The notes beneath the pieces were generated by a model. That model did no database searches, was not told the DNA's origin, and worked only from the letters and a program-made list of their open reading frames with translations. A program made the translations under genes and the position numbers. Source: Acetobacterium bakii (GTDB taxonomy: Bacteria; Bacillota; Clostridia; Eubacteriales; Eubacteriaceae). Taken from it: a stretch of DNA of 64,000 bases. Where the stretch lies: positions 21,132 through 85,131 of the forward strand of contig NZ_LGYO01000027.1 of the NCBI RefSeq assembly GCF_001263355.1. Reading direction: 5' to 3'. This document shows positions 1 to 8,491 of the stretch, in pieces; the first letter of the stretch is position 1; the number at the start of each line of letters is the position of its first letter.

Positions 1-996
1 ATGGCGCGAAAAATATACTATCGTTACTCCGAACTGGTTGAACCTTTTGGCTTGGATGAAGCCTGGATCGACGTGACGGGCAGCACCCACATATACGGAA
101 GCGGCGAAGCAATTGCCCGAAAAATAAGCCGGGAGATTCAGTCGGAACTGGGATTGACGGTTTCAATCGGAGTTTCCTTTAATAAAATATTTGCCAAGTT
201 TGGTTCAGATTATAAAAAACCGGATGCCATTACGGTGATCACCCGGGAAAATTACCAGGAAATTGTGTGGGAACGAGGTGTTGGGGAATTGCTCTATGTG
301 GGAAGATCAACCGGAAAAAAGCTGATGAAGTACGGGATCTATACCATTGGGGATTTGGCAAAATCATCCATGGATTTTCTAAAATGCCAGCTGGGTAAAA
401 TGGGCGTTATTTTATGGGACTTTGCCAACGGACTTGATAACAGTCCGGTTAAGTGGTTCGATGAAAACTACAATGGGAATGAACGGGTTATAAAAAGCAT
501 TGGCAACAGCATTACAACACCCCGGGATATTGAAAACACGAAAGACATGAAACTGGTCATGTATATGTTAACTGAAAGTGTGGCAATGCGCTTGAGAGAA
601 ACCGACTGTTATTGTCAAACCGTGGCCATTCATATCCGGACCAAAGAACTGCGAAGCTTTACACGACAGATGAAATTAAGTAAGCCTTCGGATCTGACCG
701 GTGAAATTGGGGAAGCCGCTATTTTGCTATTTAATCAAAACTATGATTTCAGTTCGCCGGTAAGGTCACTGGGGGTACGGGCAGCAGATTTGGTTCCGAA
801 TACGGTTCCCATACAGCTTGATTTATTTGGTCATGAAGAAGAACGTATCCGCCAGGGGCGTTTGGATATCACTATTGATGGACTCCGCAAAAGATATGGC
901 AATCACTCTGTGCGACGGGCAGTTACCATAGGCGATACCATGAGTTGCATGGACCCTAAAAAGGATCATGTCATCTATCCCCTGAGATATTTTTAG
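1..996 (+). CDS. Y-family DNA polymerase (DNA polymerase IV type), 5' end cut by window edge
   Basis: Error-prone translesion polymerase. The first codon in the window happens to be ATG, but the protein starts inside the palm domain: the conserved FGLDEAWIDVTG block with the catalytic Asp-Glu pair is already at residues 16-27. The usual N-terminal strand with the first catalytic Asp (about 80-100 residues) is therefore upstream of the window. The SIGVSFNKIFAKFGSDYKKP motif lies at about 55-74, a helix-hairpin-helix thumb at about 95-130, and the little-finger DNA-binding domain at about 165-290. The C-terminal stretch VPIQLDLFG resembles a beta-clamp-binding motif (QLxLF). Family assignment is secure; the paralogue is not. 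Confidence 0.9.
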   Translation: MARKIYYRYSELVEPFGLDEAWIDVTGSTHIYGSGEAIARKISREIQSELGLTVSIGVSFNKIFAKFGSDYKKPDAITVITRENYQEIVWERGVGELLYVGRSTGKKLMKYGIYTIGDLAKSSMDFLKCQLGKMGVILWDFANGLDNSPVKWFDENYNGNERVIKSIGNSITTPRDIENTKDMKLVMYMLTESVAMRLRETDCYCQTVAIHIRTKELRSFTRQMKLSKPSDLTGEIGEAAILLFNQNYDFSSPVRSLGVRAADLVPNTVPIQLDLFGHEEERIRQGRLDITIDGLRKRYGNHSVRRAVTIGDTMSCMDPKKDHVIYPLRYF

Positions 997-1005
997 AGGT
1001 GCGTT

Positions 1006-1251
1006 ATGGAAAATAAGTACACCAAAAAATATGTAAAGGTCATTGCCGAATTTGAAGAAGATGGCCGCATCATACCCCTTAGAATTTTCTGGGAGGATGG
1101 CCGGGTCTTCGAAATCGACCGGATTTTAGACGTCCGACCCGGGGTTTCAAGAAAAGTCGGCGGCCAGGGCATCCGCTATCTGTGCCGCATCCTCAACAAA
1201 GAAGTTTGTCTTTTCTACGAGGAACCCCGCTGGTACGTGGAAAGCAAGTGA
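1006..1251 (+). CDS. Small conserved protein encoded next to Y-family polymerase
   Basis: An 81-residue protein starting at an ATG preceded by GAGGTG, nine bases after the polymerase stop, so the two are probably co-transcribed. It is rich in charged residues and aromatics (KKYVKVIAEFEEDGRIIPLRI...RYLCRILNKEVCLFYEEPRWYVE) and looks like a compact beta-strand-rich domain. There is no signal peptide or membrane segment. From memory, similar small proteins follow Y-polymerase genes in other Clostridia, which suggests an accessory role in translesion synthesis. That is inference only, as no catalytic motif is visible. Confidence 0.7.
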   Translation: MENKYTKKYVKVIAEFEEDGRIIPLRIFWEDGRVFEIDRILDVRPGVSRKVGGQGIRYLCRILNKEVCLFYEEPRWYVESK

Positions 1252-1377
1252 AAAAGAAGACGAAGCCTTTCAACTTGCCGACTAACTACCGTAACAATTG
1301 CCGGTACTGCGTTATGTGTTTGTCAACATGCTAAAGGCTTAACGGCTTTTGGAGGATTTTAACAAAATAGATAGTGA

Positions 1378-1477
1378 GTCCTGGGGACGATGGTAACATC
1401 AGTTGTCGGCATCAGGGCGAACAGGCGACAGCCTGTACGAACTGCAGCCGACAACGATTTACCATCGTCCCCAGGAC
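1378..1477 (+). repeat. Nested-hairpin element NHE-1
   Basis: Outer arms form a perfect 19-bp inverted repeat (1378-1396 GTCCTGGGGACGATGGTAA; 1459-1477). Inside is a perfect 9-bp stem (GTTGTCGGC 1402-1410; GCCGACAAC 1447-1455). The conserved core is at 1416-1440, where GGCGAACAGGC and GCCTGTACGA surround a GACA loop. The 3' flank GGTTTAGCAACAAAC resembles the flanks of the other copies. It sits in the gap between two convergent genes. The remaining 1252-1377 shows only weak imperfect inverted repeats, and a long-range AAGCCTTT/AAAGGCTT pairing is possible. Confidence 0.85.
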
Positions 1478-1494
1478 GGTTTAGCAACAAACCC

Positions 1495-3060
1495 TTATTG
1501 AGGGTCGTTGAACATGATTTTTTCTAGAAATGCCAGGGTTTCTTCGTAGGGCAGGGGCTTGGTGGACAAATGGGTGTCAAAGACCATGATGTCCTTTTTT
1601 TCCGGATCGAATTTGGGCCAGGGTACCTGTCCTTTAAATGCTGCTTTAAAATTGGGATCTCCGTATTTAATAAAGTTCGTCCAGGATTGTTGCATAAGCC
1701 AGGAAAGATTGCTGATTTTAGTGGCTCGGCGCCGACCGATACCGTTTCCGAAAACAAAGGGAAGCTCCATGGCATGGGCGGTGTTCAAGCCCACTATTTT
1801 AAGAATGGCAGGATCATAATCAAAATTGTAGAAATAGACATCAATGCCCAGTTGGGCATATTTTTTTGCCATCATGACCATGCCGATGAGAAAAGCCGAG
1901 TGGGTGTAAATTTCCTGCATCCGTTCCAATGCCGAGTGCTCCTCATCTACCTTAAAGAAATCCATGACCGCATCCGCATGTTCTGGACCAAAAATTTCAT
2001 AGCATAGCATTTTGTAAATTCCCAGGTTGGTGTGTCCCTTGATAAAGAGGGAAGACTCATCCGTATTAAAGCCCACCAGCATTTTAACCGGGTTCACCTC
2101 TCCGGATCTTAGGGCGGCAACCGGATCTTTAGGCAGAACGACGCCATCAAAAATCGGCCAGAAACCGAAGGCGTTTGGTGCCGCAGACTGGTCGGATTTA
2201 ACCATCGATACAGCAGCCAGAGCATCGCCGGGGATCCGTCTCAACTTGTATAAATCCTCCTGGGTATCTTCGACACCAAACAGCTCGCAGAGCAGCTGGC
2301 CATTGGCCATGGATTTTTCCAAATTCCCACGGTTTTGTGAGGCAAAGCTGGAGATTGAAAAAATTGAGCCGCTTTCGACGATGGCCTGATGAAAAAGTCC
2401 TTTAGCCAGGGGCGAGAGCATCAGCGCCGTCACACTATAGGCCCCTGCGGATTGCCCCCCCAGGGTCACCTTTGTGGGATCGCCCCCAAAAGCTTCAATG
2501 TTTTCCTGCACCCAGTGAAGTGCTTGAATCTGATCCAGTAAACCATAATTTCCGGTGGTGCCGGATTCCTCACAAAGCCCGTGGGTGGCGAGAAAGCCAA
2601 GGGCTCCCAGACGGTAGTTGATGGTGACTACCACCACACCCTCTTGAGCCATTCGGGCACCATCATAGACCATTTCACTGCCGGATCCGGTGGCAAAAGC
2701 GCCGCCATGGATAAAAACATACACCGGATAACGTTCCTCTTTTGCGGTGGCCGGTGTCCAGACATTTAAAAAAAGGCAATCTTCACTTTTATCATCCATT
2801 TGGTAGGTTCCCGAGGAATCAACCAGAATGCCGCCCATCTGCATGGCGGCATTTCCAGGTTCAAGGCAATCTCGGATCTCTTCCCATGGAGGCATCGGCT
2901 TAGGCGCTTTAAATCGTCGATTTTGAGTCGGGGGCTGGGCATAGGGGATGCCTTTATAACTTGAAATTCCCTTGCGATGCAGCCCTCTCACAGGGCCGCA
3001 GGATGGAAATAGTTCGGGATTTTTTGGCATGTCAGATTTATTGTTTTTGTCGAATGGCAT
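1495..3060 (-). CDS. Type B carboxylesterase / lipase family protein
   Basis: Alpha/beta hydrolase of the para-nitrobenzyl-esterase / cholinesterase-like family, about 521 residues, which is the family's normal size. The oxyanion-hole loop is PVYVFIHGGAFATGSGS and the nucleophile elbow is GGQSAGAYS (GQSAG rather than the commoner GESAG). The Glu/Asp and His of the triad are expected in DESSLFIKG and in the NTAHAMELPFVFG region. No signal peptide is seen, so it is probably cytoplasmic. I chose the ATG at 3060 because GGAG lies seven bases upstream. A TTG ten codons earlier overlaps the stop of the upstream gene and has no SD. The natural ester substrate cannot be told from sequence. Confidence 0.88.
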   Translation of the reverse strand: MPFDKNNKSDMPKNPELFPSCGPVRGLHRKGISSYKGIPYAQPPTQNRRFKAPKPMPPWEEIRDCLEPGNAAMQMGGILVDSSGTYQMDDKSEDCLFLNVWTPATAKEERYPVYVFIHGGAFATGSGSEMVYDGARMAQEGVVVVTINYRLGALGFLATHGLCEESGTTGNYGLLDQIQALHWVQENIEAFGGDPTKVTLGGQSAGAYSVTALMLSPLAKGLFHQAIVESGSIFSISSFASQNRGNLEKSMANGQLLCELFGVEDTQEDLYKLRRIPGDALAAVSMVKSDQSAAPNAFGFWPIFDGVVLPKDPVAALRSGEVNPVKMLVGFNTDESSLFIKGHTNLGIYKMLCYEIFGPEHADAVMDFFKVDEEHSALERMQEIYTHSAFLIGMVMMAKKYAQLGIDVYFYNFDYDPAILKIVGLNTAHAMELPFVFGNGIGRRRATKISNLSWLMQQSWTNFIKYGDPNFKAAFKGQVPWPKFDPEKKDIMVFDTHLSTKPLPYEETLAFLEKIMFNDPQ

Positions 3061-3086
3061 AATATTCTCCTTAATTAATTGGTTTT

Positions 3087-4328
3087 TCAAATGCGGATGG
3101 GGCTTTGGGTATAGTCGTGGTGATACTGATAGTTTTTTTCATAAAACAGATTATGCAAATCCGTGGCACGGATATCATAATGAAGCATCTCGCGTTGGAC
3201 AGGGGAAAGAAGCCGCTCGCCACGGCTCATATTGGTGAGGATGGGAATGTCACCCTGCTTTTTAATTTTCCTAAGGATTGCCTGGCCGGTTGAATTAAAG
3301 CCTAATACCCGCAGGTAAGGTTTAAACGAAGGATCGTTGAATTTAAATAGAACCTTCTTGTCCAATTCCAACAGGCGGTTGCACAAAATACGCTGAACCC
3401 GGGTTTTGGGGATTCGCTTCGAAATAATGGCATCAACCAGAGCGTCCAGGGTTTTGGCTGTTTTTAGGGCATCCCGGATTTTATGCTCCAGGCCCTCTGC
3501 AACATAGGGGGTATTTTTCAGATCCCCGACATCCCGGGAGAGAATCATCAGCCTTAAAGCGTTGAGAAACAGAGCATCCCCCTGGAGATTGTAATCCTCC
3601 ATGGGGGCCAATAAGCTTTCTACCTTATAAGGAAGCTTATTTTTAAGGTCCATAACTGGGTTTGAATGAATGGTGTCACGAACCAGGCTGTTCAAAAGAA
3701 TTTTTCGAATGGCTGTGGCGCTCATGTAGTCCGATGTTTCCAGACTGTGATAATCGGATCCCTGGCGTTTCACGGTGATGGGGGAAATAGTGCTTTGGGT
3801 GACAATCAGAGCCTTAAGATATTCAATGGCCAGAATATTATTTGGGGTAGTAAGCAGAGAACTGACTTCCTCACCTAAAAGTTCATGAATGGTTTGTTCT
3901 CGGGCTTTGGGAAAGGAAACACCGGTATCCAGGGCGAACCCCAGGAGCTGTTTAAATTCCGGAGACTCCAGCGACAGAATCTGGGCCAGGGCTTGGAGTG
4001 GTTCCAGTTCACCATGTTCAGAGCCAAAGGAAAGAAAATCACAGGCTCCGGTGGCATTGAAGATTTTAATGCCGCCTTGGGCAAATGCCTCGGCACTTTG
4101 GCCGGCATAAACAAAGGGCAGTTCACAGACCAGGTCAATACCGGAAGCCAGCGCCAGTCTTGTGCGTTCCCATTTGTTTATGATGGCGAAATCGCCGCGC
4201 TGGGTAATACTTCCGCTCATCAGGGTCATGACACCATCGGCTTGGGATATTTTTTTAGTAGTTTCAAGCTGCCAGGCATGACCTTTGTGAAAAGGATTAT
4301 ATTCGGTTATGATTCCAAGAACCTTCAT
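3087..4328 (-). CDS. tmcAL: tRNA(Met) cytidine acetate ligase TmcAL (YlbM family)
   Basis: A 413-residue protein of the nucleotidyltransferase-superfamily ligase that uses acetate and ATP to make N4-acetylcytidine at the wobble position of elongator tRNA-Met. The N-terminus MKVLGIITEYNPFHKGHAWQ carries the HxGH-type nucleotide-binding motif (HKGH). GSDYHSLETSDYMSATAIRK at about 190-212 is also typical of the family. The start is an ATG after AAGGAGTGGATC. It is divergent from acetate kinase, an order common in Clostridia. The link may reflect shared acetate/acetyl-phosphate metabolism, which is inference. Confidence 0.92.
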   Translation of the reverse strand: MKVLGIITEYNPFHKGHAWQLETTKKISQADGVMTLMSGSITQRGDFAIINKWERTRLALASGIDLVCELPFVYAGQSAEAFAQGGIKIFNATGACDFLSFGSEHGELEPLQALAQILSLESPEFKQLLGFALDTGVSFPKAREQTIHELLGEEVSSLLTTPNNILAIEYLKALIVTQSTISPITVKRQGSDYHSLETSDYMSATAIRKILLNSLVRDTIHSNPVMDLKNKLPYKVESLLAPMEDYNLQGDALFLNALRLMILSRDVGDLKNTPYVAEGLEHKIRDALKTAKTLDALVDAIISKRIPKTRVQRILCNRLLELDKKVLFKFNDPSFKPYLRVLGFNSTGQAILRKIKKQGDIPILTNMSRGERLLSPVQREMLHYDIRATDLHNLFYEKNYQYHHDYTQSPIRI

Positions 4329-4485
4329 GATCCACTCCTTTTTTAACTTAAATGATAAAAAAATAACGATTTTTAGAGATATTCCTGTAATTGTGCAAAA
4401 AAATAATAGAAATTTAGTGGTATTACTGTTATTATATAGAAGTTATACTACGCAATCAATTAAAACTTAAGGAGAGTAATTATTA

Positions 4486-5676
4486 ATGAATGTACTTGTT
4501 ATTAACTGTGGTAGTTCTTCGCTCAAATATCAGCTACTTGATATGTCCACCGAAGAAGTATTAGCCAAAGGTCTGGCCGAAAGAATAGGTATTGAGGGAT
4601 CTGTTCTGGTTCATGAAGCACCGGGACAAGAAAAAGTAAAATTTGAACAACCCATGAAAACTCATAAAGAAGCCTTAAATATTTTAATGGCTGCTTTAGT
4701 TGACCCCAGTCATGGCGTAATCAAATCATTAAACGAAATTTCTGCAGTCGGTCATCGAACCGTTCACGGTGGAGAAGCGTTTTCAGCTTCTGTTGTGGTA
4801 AATGATGCTGTTATTAAATCGTTGGAAGAATGCTCTGAGTTAGCACCACTTCATAACCCTGCAAACCTCATTGGTATTCGAGCCTGTCAGGAATTATTGC
4901 CAACCGTACCAATGGTTGCTGTATTTGATACAGCTTTCCACCAAACATTACCTGGGGAAGCTTATATGTATCCATTGCCTTATGAAATGTATACAAAATA
5001 TAAAATTAGAAAATATGGTTTTCACGGCACATCTCATAAATTTGTAAGCGCAGAAGCAGCTGGATTAATGGGTAAAAAAATTGAAAACTTAAAACTGATT
5101 TCCTGTCACTTAGGAAATGGTGCCAGTCTTTGTGCTATTAAAAATGGTAAATCCATTGAGACCTCTATGGGATTAACGCCACTTGCAGGCCTTGAAATGG
5201 GAACACGATGTGGCGATATCGATCCGGCCATCGTTCCATTTTTAGTCAGTAAAGGTTATACTGTTCAAGAAGTAGATACCATGATGAATAAACAATCCGG
5301 CGTTCTCGGAGTTTCAGGCATCAGCTCAGATTTCCGTGACGTTGAAGGTGCTGCCAACGGCGGCAACAAACGTGCTCAATTGGCTTTGGATATTTTCCAT
5401 TACCGTGTTCGAATCACCATTGGCGCTTATGTAGCAGCCATGGACGGTGTTGATGGCATTATCTTTACCGCTGGTTTAGGCGAAAACTCATCAACCTCTC
5501 GTCAGGCCATTTGTGATCACTTGAAATTTTTAGGCATTAAATTAGACCCAGTTGCCAACAGCAACCGCGGAAAAGCCATGATTATTTCAGCTGAAGATTC
5601 AAAAACAACGGTTATGGTCATTCCGACCAACGAAGAATTAATGATTGCCAGAGATACCCTTTCATTAGTTAAATAA
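4486..5676 (+). CDS. ackA: Acetate kinase
   Basis: Interconverts acetyl phosphate plus ADP with acetate plus ATP, the substrate-level phosphorylation step of acetogenic and fermentative metabolism, in the cytoplasm. All 396 residues are present. Family signatures are [16 protein letters not shown] at 2-17, the catalytic Arg/His region [32 protein letters not shown] and the nucleotide-binding FTAGLGENS. The ATG follows GGAGAG. No phosphotransacetylase gene adjoins it, so that partner must lie elsewhere. The 157-bp divergent gap upstream is AT-rich with TATTAT/TATAAT-like hexamers, but I could not settle on one promoter. Confidence 0.97.
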   Translation: MNVLVINCGSSSLKYQLLDMSTEEVLAKGLAERIGIEGSVLVHEAPGQEKVKFEQPMKTHKEALNILMAALVDPSHGVIKSLNEISAVGHRTVHGGEAFSASVVVNDAVIKSLEECSELAPLHNPANLIGIRACQELLPTVPMVAVFDTAFHQTLPGEAYMYPLPYEMYTKYKIRKYGFHGTSHKFVSAEAAGLMGKKIENLKLISCHLGNGASLCAIKNGKSIETSMGLTPLAGLEMGTRCGDIDPAIVPFLVSKGYTVQEVDTMMNKQSGVLGVSGISSDFRDVEGAANGGNKRAQLALDIFHYRVRITIGAYVAAMDGVDGIIFTAGLGENSSTSRQAICDHLKFLGIKLDPVANSNRGKAMIISAEDSKTTVMVIPTNEELMIARDTLSLVK

Positions 5677-5691
5677 TGTAAAGTATTTCAC

Positions 5692-5720
5692 TTGACAAAA
5701 TGGGCAATCGTCTATATAAT
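5692..5720 (+). promoter_or_regulatory. Consensus SigA promoter for DUF177-rpmF
   Basis: TTGACA at 5692-5697, a 17-base spacer and TATAAT at 5715-5720: a perfect housekeeping promoter. Transcription should start near 5727, about 20 bases before the DUF177 ATG. Confidence 0.85.
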
Positions 5721-5731
5721 GATGATTGCCC
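5702..5731. promoter_or_regulatory. Inverted repeat over the -10 region, candidate operator
   Basis: GGGCAATC (5702-5709) and GATTGCCC (5724-5731) form a perfect 8-bp inverted repeat. The next three bases on each side (GTC/GAT) match at two of three positions. The repeat straddles the -10 box and probable start site, the classic position for a repressor operator. No T-tract follows, so it is unlikely to be the ackA terminator. The regulator is unknown. Confidence 0.5.
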
Positions 5732-5746
5732 GTTTGGAGTGATAAA

Positions 5747-6205
5747 ATGAATTTTGAAATCAATAAGCTATTACTGGAAGAAAAGATCCCCTTTGAATTT
5801 ACTCTGAAAAATGAGGACGTAAAAGACATTGAGGGAAAAATCGGGGAAGATGGCGCTTTGGCGCGTGGAACCATCGAGAAATTGTCGCGTGGTACTTTTT
5901 TCGTGACAGTGACGGTGGAAATGACCATGATCTATCCCTGTGCCCGTTGCCTGGAACCAACCCCGGTGGAATGTAGCTATGAGTATTCGGAAACAGTAAC
6001 GGTTGAAGAGGATGAGGTTGTCCTAAATCTCGTACCCGTTGTTGAAGAGTGCATTTATATTAATGAACCTTATCGTGTGCTATGTAGTGACGATTGCGCG
6101 GGTTTGTGTCCAAAATGTGGCAGTAATTTAAATCACGAGCAATGTAGTTGTGATAAAAACGGTGATTTAGATCCCCGCTTTGAAGCATTAAAAAAATTAT
6201 TGTAA
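5747..6205 (+). CDS. DUF177 (YceD) family protein
   Basis: A 152-residue protein of the DUF177/YceD family, almost always encoded just before rpmF and linked to 23S rRNA/ribosome maturation. It has a CARC pair at about 65-68 and a C-terminal Cys-rich knuckle (CSDDCAGLCPKCG...CSC) likely to bind zinc. I chose ATG 5747, which follows TTGGAG at a normal distance; an in-frame upstream start seven codons earlier falls at the predicted transcription start. It lies directly behind the consensus promoter and 32 bases before rpmF. Confidence 0.88.
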   Translation: MNFEINKLLLEEKIPFEFTLKNEDVKDIEGKIGEDGALARGTIEKLSRGTFFVTVTVEMTMIYPCARCLEPTPVECSYEYSETVTVEEDEVVLNLVPVVEECIYINEPYRVLCSDDCAGLCPKCGSNLNHEQCSCDKNGDLDPRFEALKKLL

Positions 6206-6237
6206 GTGATATGACTTTTATATAGGAGGTGTTAGTG

Positions 6238-6417
6238 ATGGCTGTACCAAAGAGAAAAACTTCTAAGTCTAGAAGAGATAAGAGAAGAACACATTATAAA
6301 TTAACTGTTCCAGGTATGAGTACTTGTCCAAAATGTGGTGAGATTAAATTGCCTCATCGTGTTTGCAAGTCTTGTGGAACATACAAAGACGTTAGTGTCA
6401 TTAGTTTTGACGAATAA
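6238..6417 (+). CDS. rpmF: 50S ribosomal protein L32
   Basis: A 59-residue basic protein beginning [20 protein letters not shown], the L32 signature, with a zinc ribbon of two CxxC pairs (CPKC and CKSC) in the C-terminal half. The ATG at 6238 follows GGAGGTGTTAGTG. An in-frame start three codons earlier would overlap the SD. It is co-transcribed with the DUF177 gene and followed at once by an intrinsic terminator. Confidence 0.97.
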   Translation: MAVPKRKTSKSRRDKRRTHYKLTVPGMSTCPKCGEIKLPHRVCKSCGTYKDVSVISFDE

Positions 6418-6442
6418 ACAGAGTTTAGACTCTGTTTTTTCT
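6418..6442 (+). terminator. Intrinsic terminator after rpmF
   Basis: ACAGAGT (6418-6424) pairs with ACTCTGT (6429-6435) around a four-base loop, followed by a run of T. Read-through is needed to reach plsX unless plsX has its own promoter in 6443-6501. Confidence 0.75.
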
Positions 6443-6501
6443 CTATCCGGGATTAAATTTCCTGTGATGAAAAACGCAAAATGAGAAAGGAAGGCCATAT
6501 T

Positions 6502-7497
6502 TTGAATATATTTTTGGATGCCATGGGTGGCGATCATGCCCCCTTCGAGATTGTCAAAGGAGCCATTGATGCGGTTAACGAGTATGGTGTCGCATTAACC
6601 CTTGTCGGTCGCGAGGAAGCCATAAAAGCAGAGCTTTCAAAATATACCTACCCTGAGGACAAGATCACCATTCTTCATGCAGAAACCGTGATCAGCAGCG
6701 GTGAAGAACCGGCAATGGCCATTCGTCGTAAAACCGATTCCTCCCTGGTGGTGGCCCTTGAGGCCATGAAAACCCTGGAAAATCCGGTGCTGATTTCAGC
6801 AGGAAGTACCGGTGCCCTGTTGGCAGGCGGACTCTTAAAACTAGGCCGTATTAAAGGAATTAAGCGTCCTGCTTTGGCGGCAACCCTGCCAAAGAGCGAT
6901 GGCGTTTTCCTGTTGATTGATACTGGTGCGAACACGGATTGCAAACCTGAATACCTGGTGCAATTTGCCCAGTTGGGGAAAATTTATTCTGAAAATGTTT
7001 TGGGAAAGATGAACCCCAGCATTGGTCTTATTAATATCGGCGTCGAAGCAAAAAAAGGAAACAGCCTTGTAAAGGCGGCTTATGAGCTGCTGGAGGCTGG
7101 AGACTTTAATTTTTCGGGCAATGTGGAAGCGCGGGATATTCCGGAAACAGAAGCAGATATTCTGGTTTGTGATGGTTTTACAGGTAATATTGTTTTAAAA
7201 TTAACCGAAGGCGTTGCGGCATACCTGTTAAAGGGCATCAAAACATCGATTACCAGCAATACCAAAGGGAAAATTGGAGGTCTTCTGATTAAGAAAAACC
7301 TCAAAGAATTCAAAAAAAAGTTTGATTATGCGGAGTACGGCGGGGCACCTTTTTTAGGGGTTAAGGGCGGGATCATAAAAGCTCATGGCAGCAGTGATGC
7401 CTTTGCCATTAAAAATGCGGTGCGACAGAGTATTAAGTTTATTGAGAACGATGTTTTACAAAAAATCACTGAAAATGCAAAAAAAATGGAGGTGTAA
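6502..7497 (+). CDS. plsX: Phosphate acyltransferase PlsX
   Basis: Converts acyl-ACP to acyl phosphate, the first step of the PlsX/PlsY route to lysophosphatidic acid, at the membrane surface. The conserved N-terminus is FLDAMGGDHAPFEIVKGA, with PALAATLPK and ILVCDGFTGNIVLK further on. About 331 residues, the usual size. I place the start at TTG 6502, seven bases after GGAAGG. The ATG at 6481 has no SD and adds an atypical extension. It is followed three bases later by acpP, an order that couples acyl carrier supply to phospholipid synthesis. Confidence 0.94.
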   Translation: MNIFLDAMGGDHAPFEIVKGAIDAVNEYGVALTLVGREEAIKAELSKYTYPEDKITILHAETVISSGEEPAMAIRRKTDSSLVVALEAMKTLENPVLISAGSTGALLAGGLLKLGRIKGIKRPALAATLPKSDGVFLLIDTGANTDCKPEYLVQFAQLGKIYSENVLGKMNPSIGLINIGVEAKKGNSLVKAAYELLEAGDFNFSGNVEARDIPETEADILVCDGFTGNIVLKLTEGVAAYLLKGIKTSITSNTKGKIGGLLIKKNLKEFKKKFDYAEYGGAPFLGVKGGIIKAHGSSDAFAIKNAVRQSIKFIENDVLQKITENAKKMEV

Positions 7498-7500
7498 GTC

Positions 7501-7725
7501 ATGGATGAAAAATTATTGAAAGTCAGGGAAATTATTGCTGAACAGCTTGATCTTGATCTTGATGATATTACCCTTGAAACTTCCCTTGTTGAAGATCTTA
7601 AGGCAGACTCATTAGACATTGTTGAACTAATTATGGCCTTTGAAGATGAATTTGAGATTAAAATTGACGATGAAGTGCTTGAAAATATCCTGACCGTCCA
7701 AGATATAATAAATGCAATAGCATAA
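7501..7725 (+). CDS. acpP: Acyl carrier protein (copy 1)
   Basis: A 74-residue acidic helical protein with the 4'-phosphopantetheine attachment site DSLDIVEL (Ser about 38). It carries acyl chains in fatty acid synthesis and donates them to PlsX. The ATG follows GGAGGTGTAAGTC. A second ACP gene lies in the fatty acid operon at 62141-62362. This copy belongs to the plsX-acpP-rnc unit found in many Bacillota. Confidence 0.95.
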   Translation: MDEKLLKVREIIAEQLDLDLDDITLETSLVEDLKADSLDIVELIMAFEDEFEIKIDDEVLENILTVQDIINAIA

Positions 7726-7736
7726 AGAAATAACTG

Positions 7737-7768
7737 GCGCCGCTGAATTTCGGCGGTGCCTGCTTTTT
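7737..7768 (+). terminator. GC-rich hairpin between acpP and rnc
   Basis: GGCGCCGCTG can pair with CGGCGGTGCC (10 bp including G-U pairs), followed by TGCTTTTTG. The T-tract overlaps the region just before the rnc SD. It may be a leaky terminator or an RNA-processing site. Confidence 0.45.
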
Positions 7769-7784
7769 GAGGAGGTGTTATAAG

Positions 7785-8447
7785 TTGACTATAGAAGATA
7801 AAATTAATTATCATTTTAAGAAAAAAGAACTTTTGAAAATTGCATTAACACACAGCTCTCATTCAGGAAACGCCGCAAATAACGAGCGTCTTGAATTCTT
7901 GGGGGATGCAGTATTGGAACTGATTATCAGTGAGTATTTATATGAGTCTCATAAACTATCAGAAGGTAAGATGACGAAAATCCGTTCCAATATTGTATGT
8001 GCCGAGTCTCTTTCCAAAGCAGCCTATGACCTCTATTTAGGGGATCATATCCTGCTTGGAAAAGGGGAGATTGTAACCGGCGGACGACGACGAAAGTCGA
8101 ATTTAGCCAATGCGTTCGAAGCTCTTATTGGAGCTGTCTTTTTGGACAGTAATTTTGAAACAACCCGTGAAATGGTGCTGCGGCTTTTAGGCAACAATAT
8201 CGAGCTGGCTTTGTCCGGGGCTCTGGTAAAGGATTATAAAACAGAACTTCAAGAACATATCCAAAAGAATAATGACAACGTCATCGAATATGTTTTGGAT
8301 AAATCTGAGGGACCTGAGCATAATAAAACTTTTTTCATTAATTTGCTTTTAAACAATGAATGCGTCAGCGCCGGAATCGGTAAAAGTAAAAAAGAAGGCG
8401 AACAGGATGCGGCCAAGAATTACTTATCTGAAGTGCTGAAAAAATAA
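7785..8447 (+). CDS. rnc: Ribonuclease III
   Basis: Double-strand-specific endoribonuclease for rRNA and mRNA processing. The catalytic signature is NNERLEFLGDAVLEL at about 38-52, and the second acidic cluster is in LANAFEALIGAVFLD. A C-terminal double-stranded RNA-binding domain runs from about 150 and ends KEGEQDAAKNYLSEVLKK. I chose TTG 7785, nine bases after a strong GAGGAGG; an earlier in-frame TTG overlaps that SD. About 220 residues. It lies 44 bases before smc. Confidence 0.95.
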   Translation: MTIEDKINYHFKKKELLKIALTHSSHSGNAANNERLEFLGDAVLELIISEYLYESHKLSEGKMTKIRSNIVCAESLSKAAYDLYLGDHILLGKGEIVTGGRRRKSNLANAFEALIGAVFLDSNFETTREMVLRLLGNNIELALSGALVKDYKTELQEHIQKNNDNVIEYVLDKSEGPEHNKTFFINLLLNNECVSAGIGKSKKEGEQDAAKNYLSEVLKK

Positions 8448-8491
8448 ACAGTTCAGGAAAAAATGTGTGATCTGGAAATTGAGGTGAGGGT

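Noticed and set aside
1..3. ATG at the window edge as the polymerase start
   Set aside because: The protein begins inside the palm domain, so the true start is upstream of the window.
1378..1477. NHE copies as CRISPR repeats
   Set aside because: They are dispersed single copies kilobases apart, not a spacer array, and no cas gene is present.
3885..4346. Long open frames opposite tmcAL, accB and other genes
   Set aside because: They are antisense shadows without SDs, and the opposite strand encodes recognised full-length proteins.
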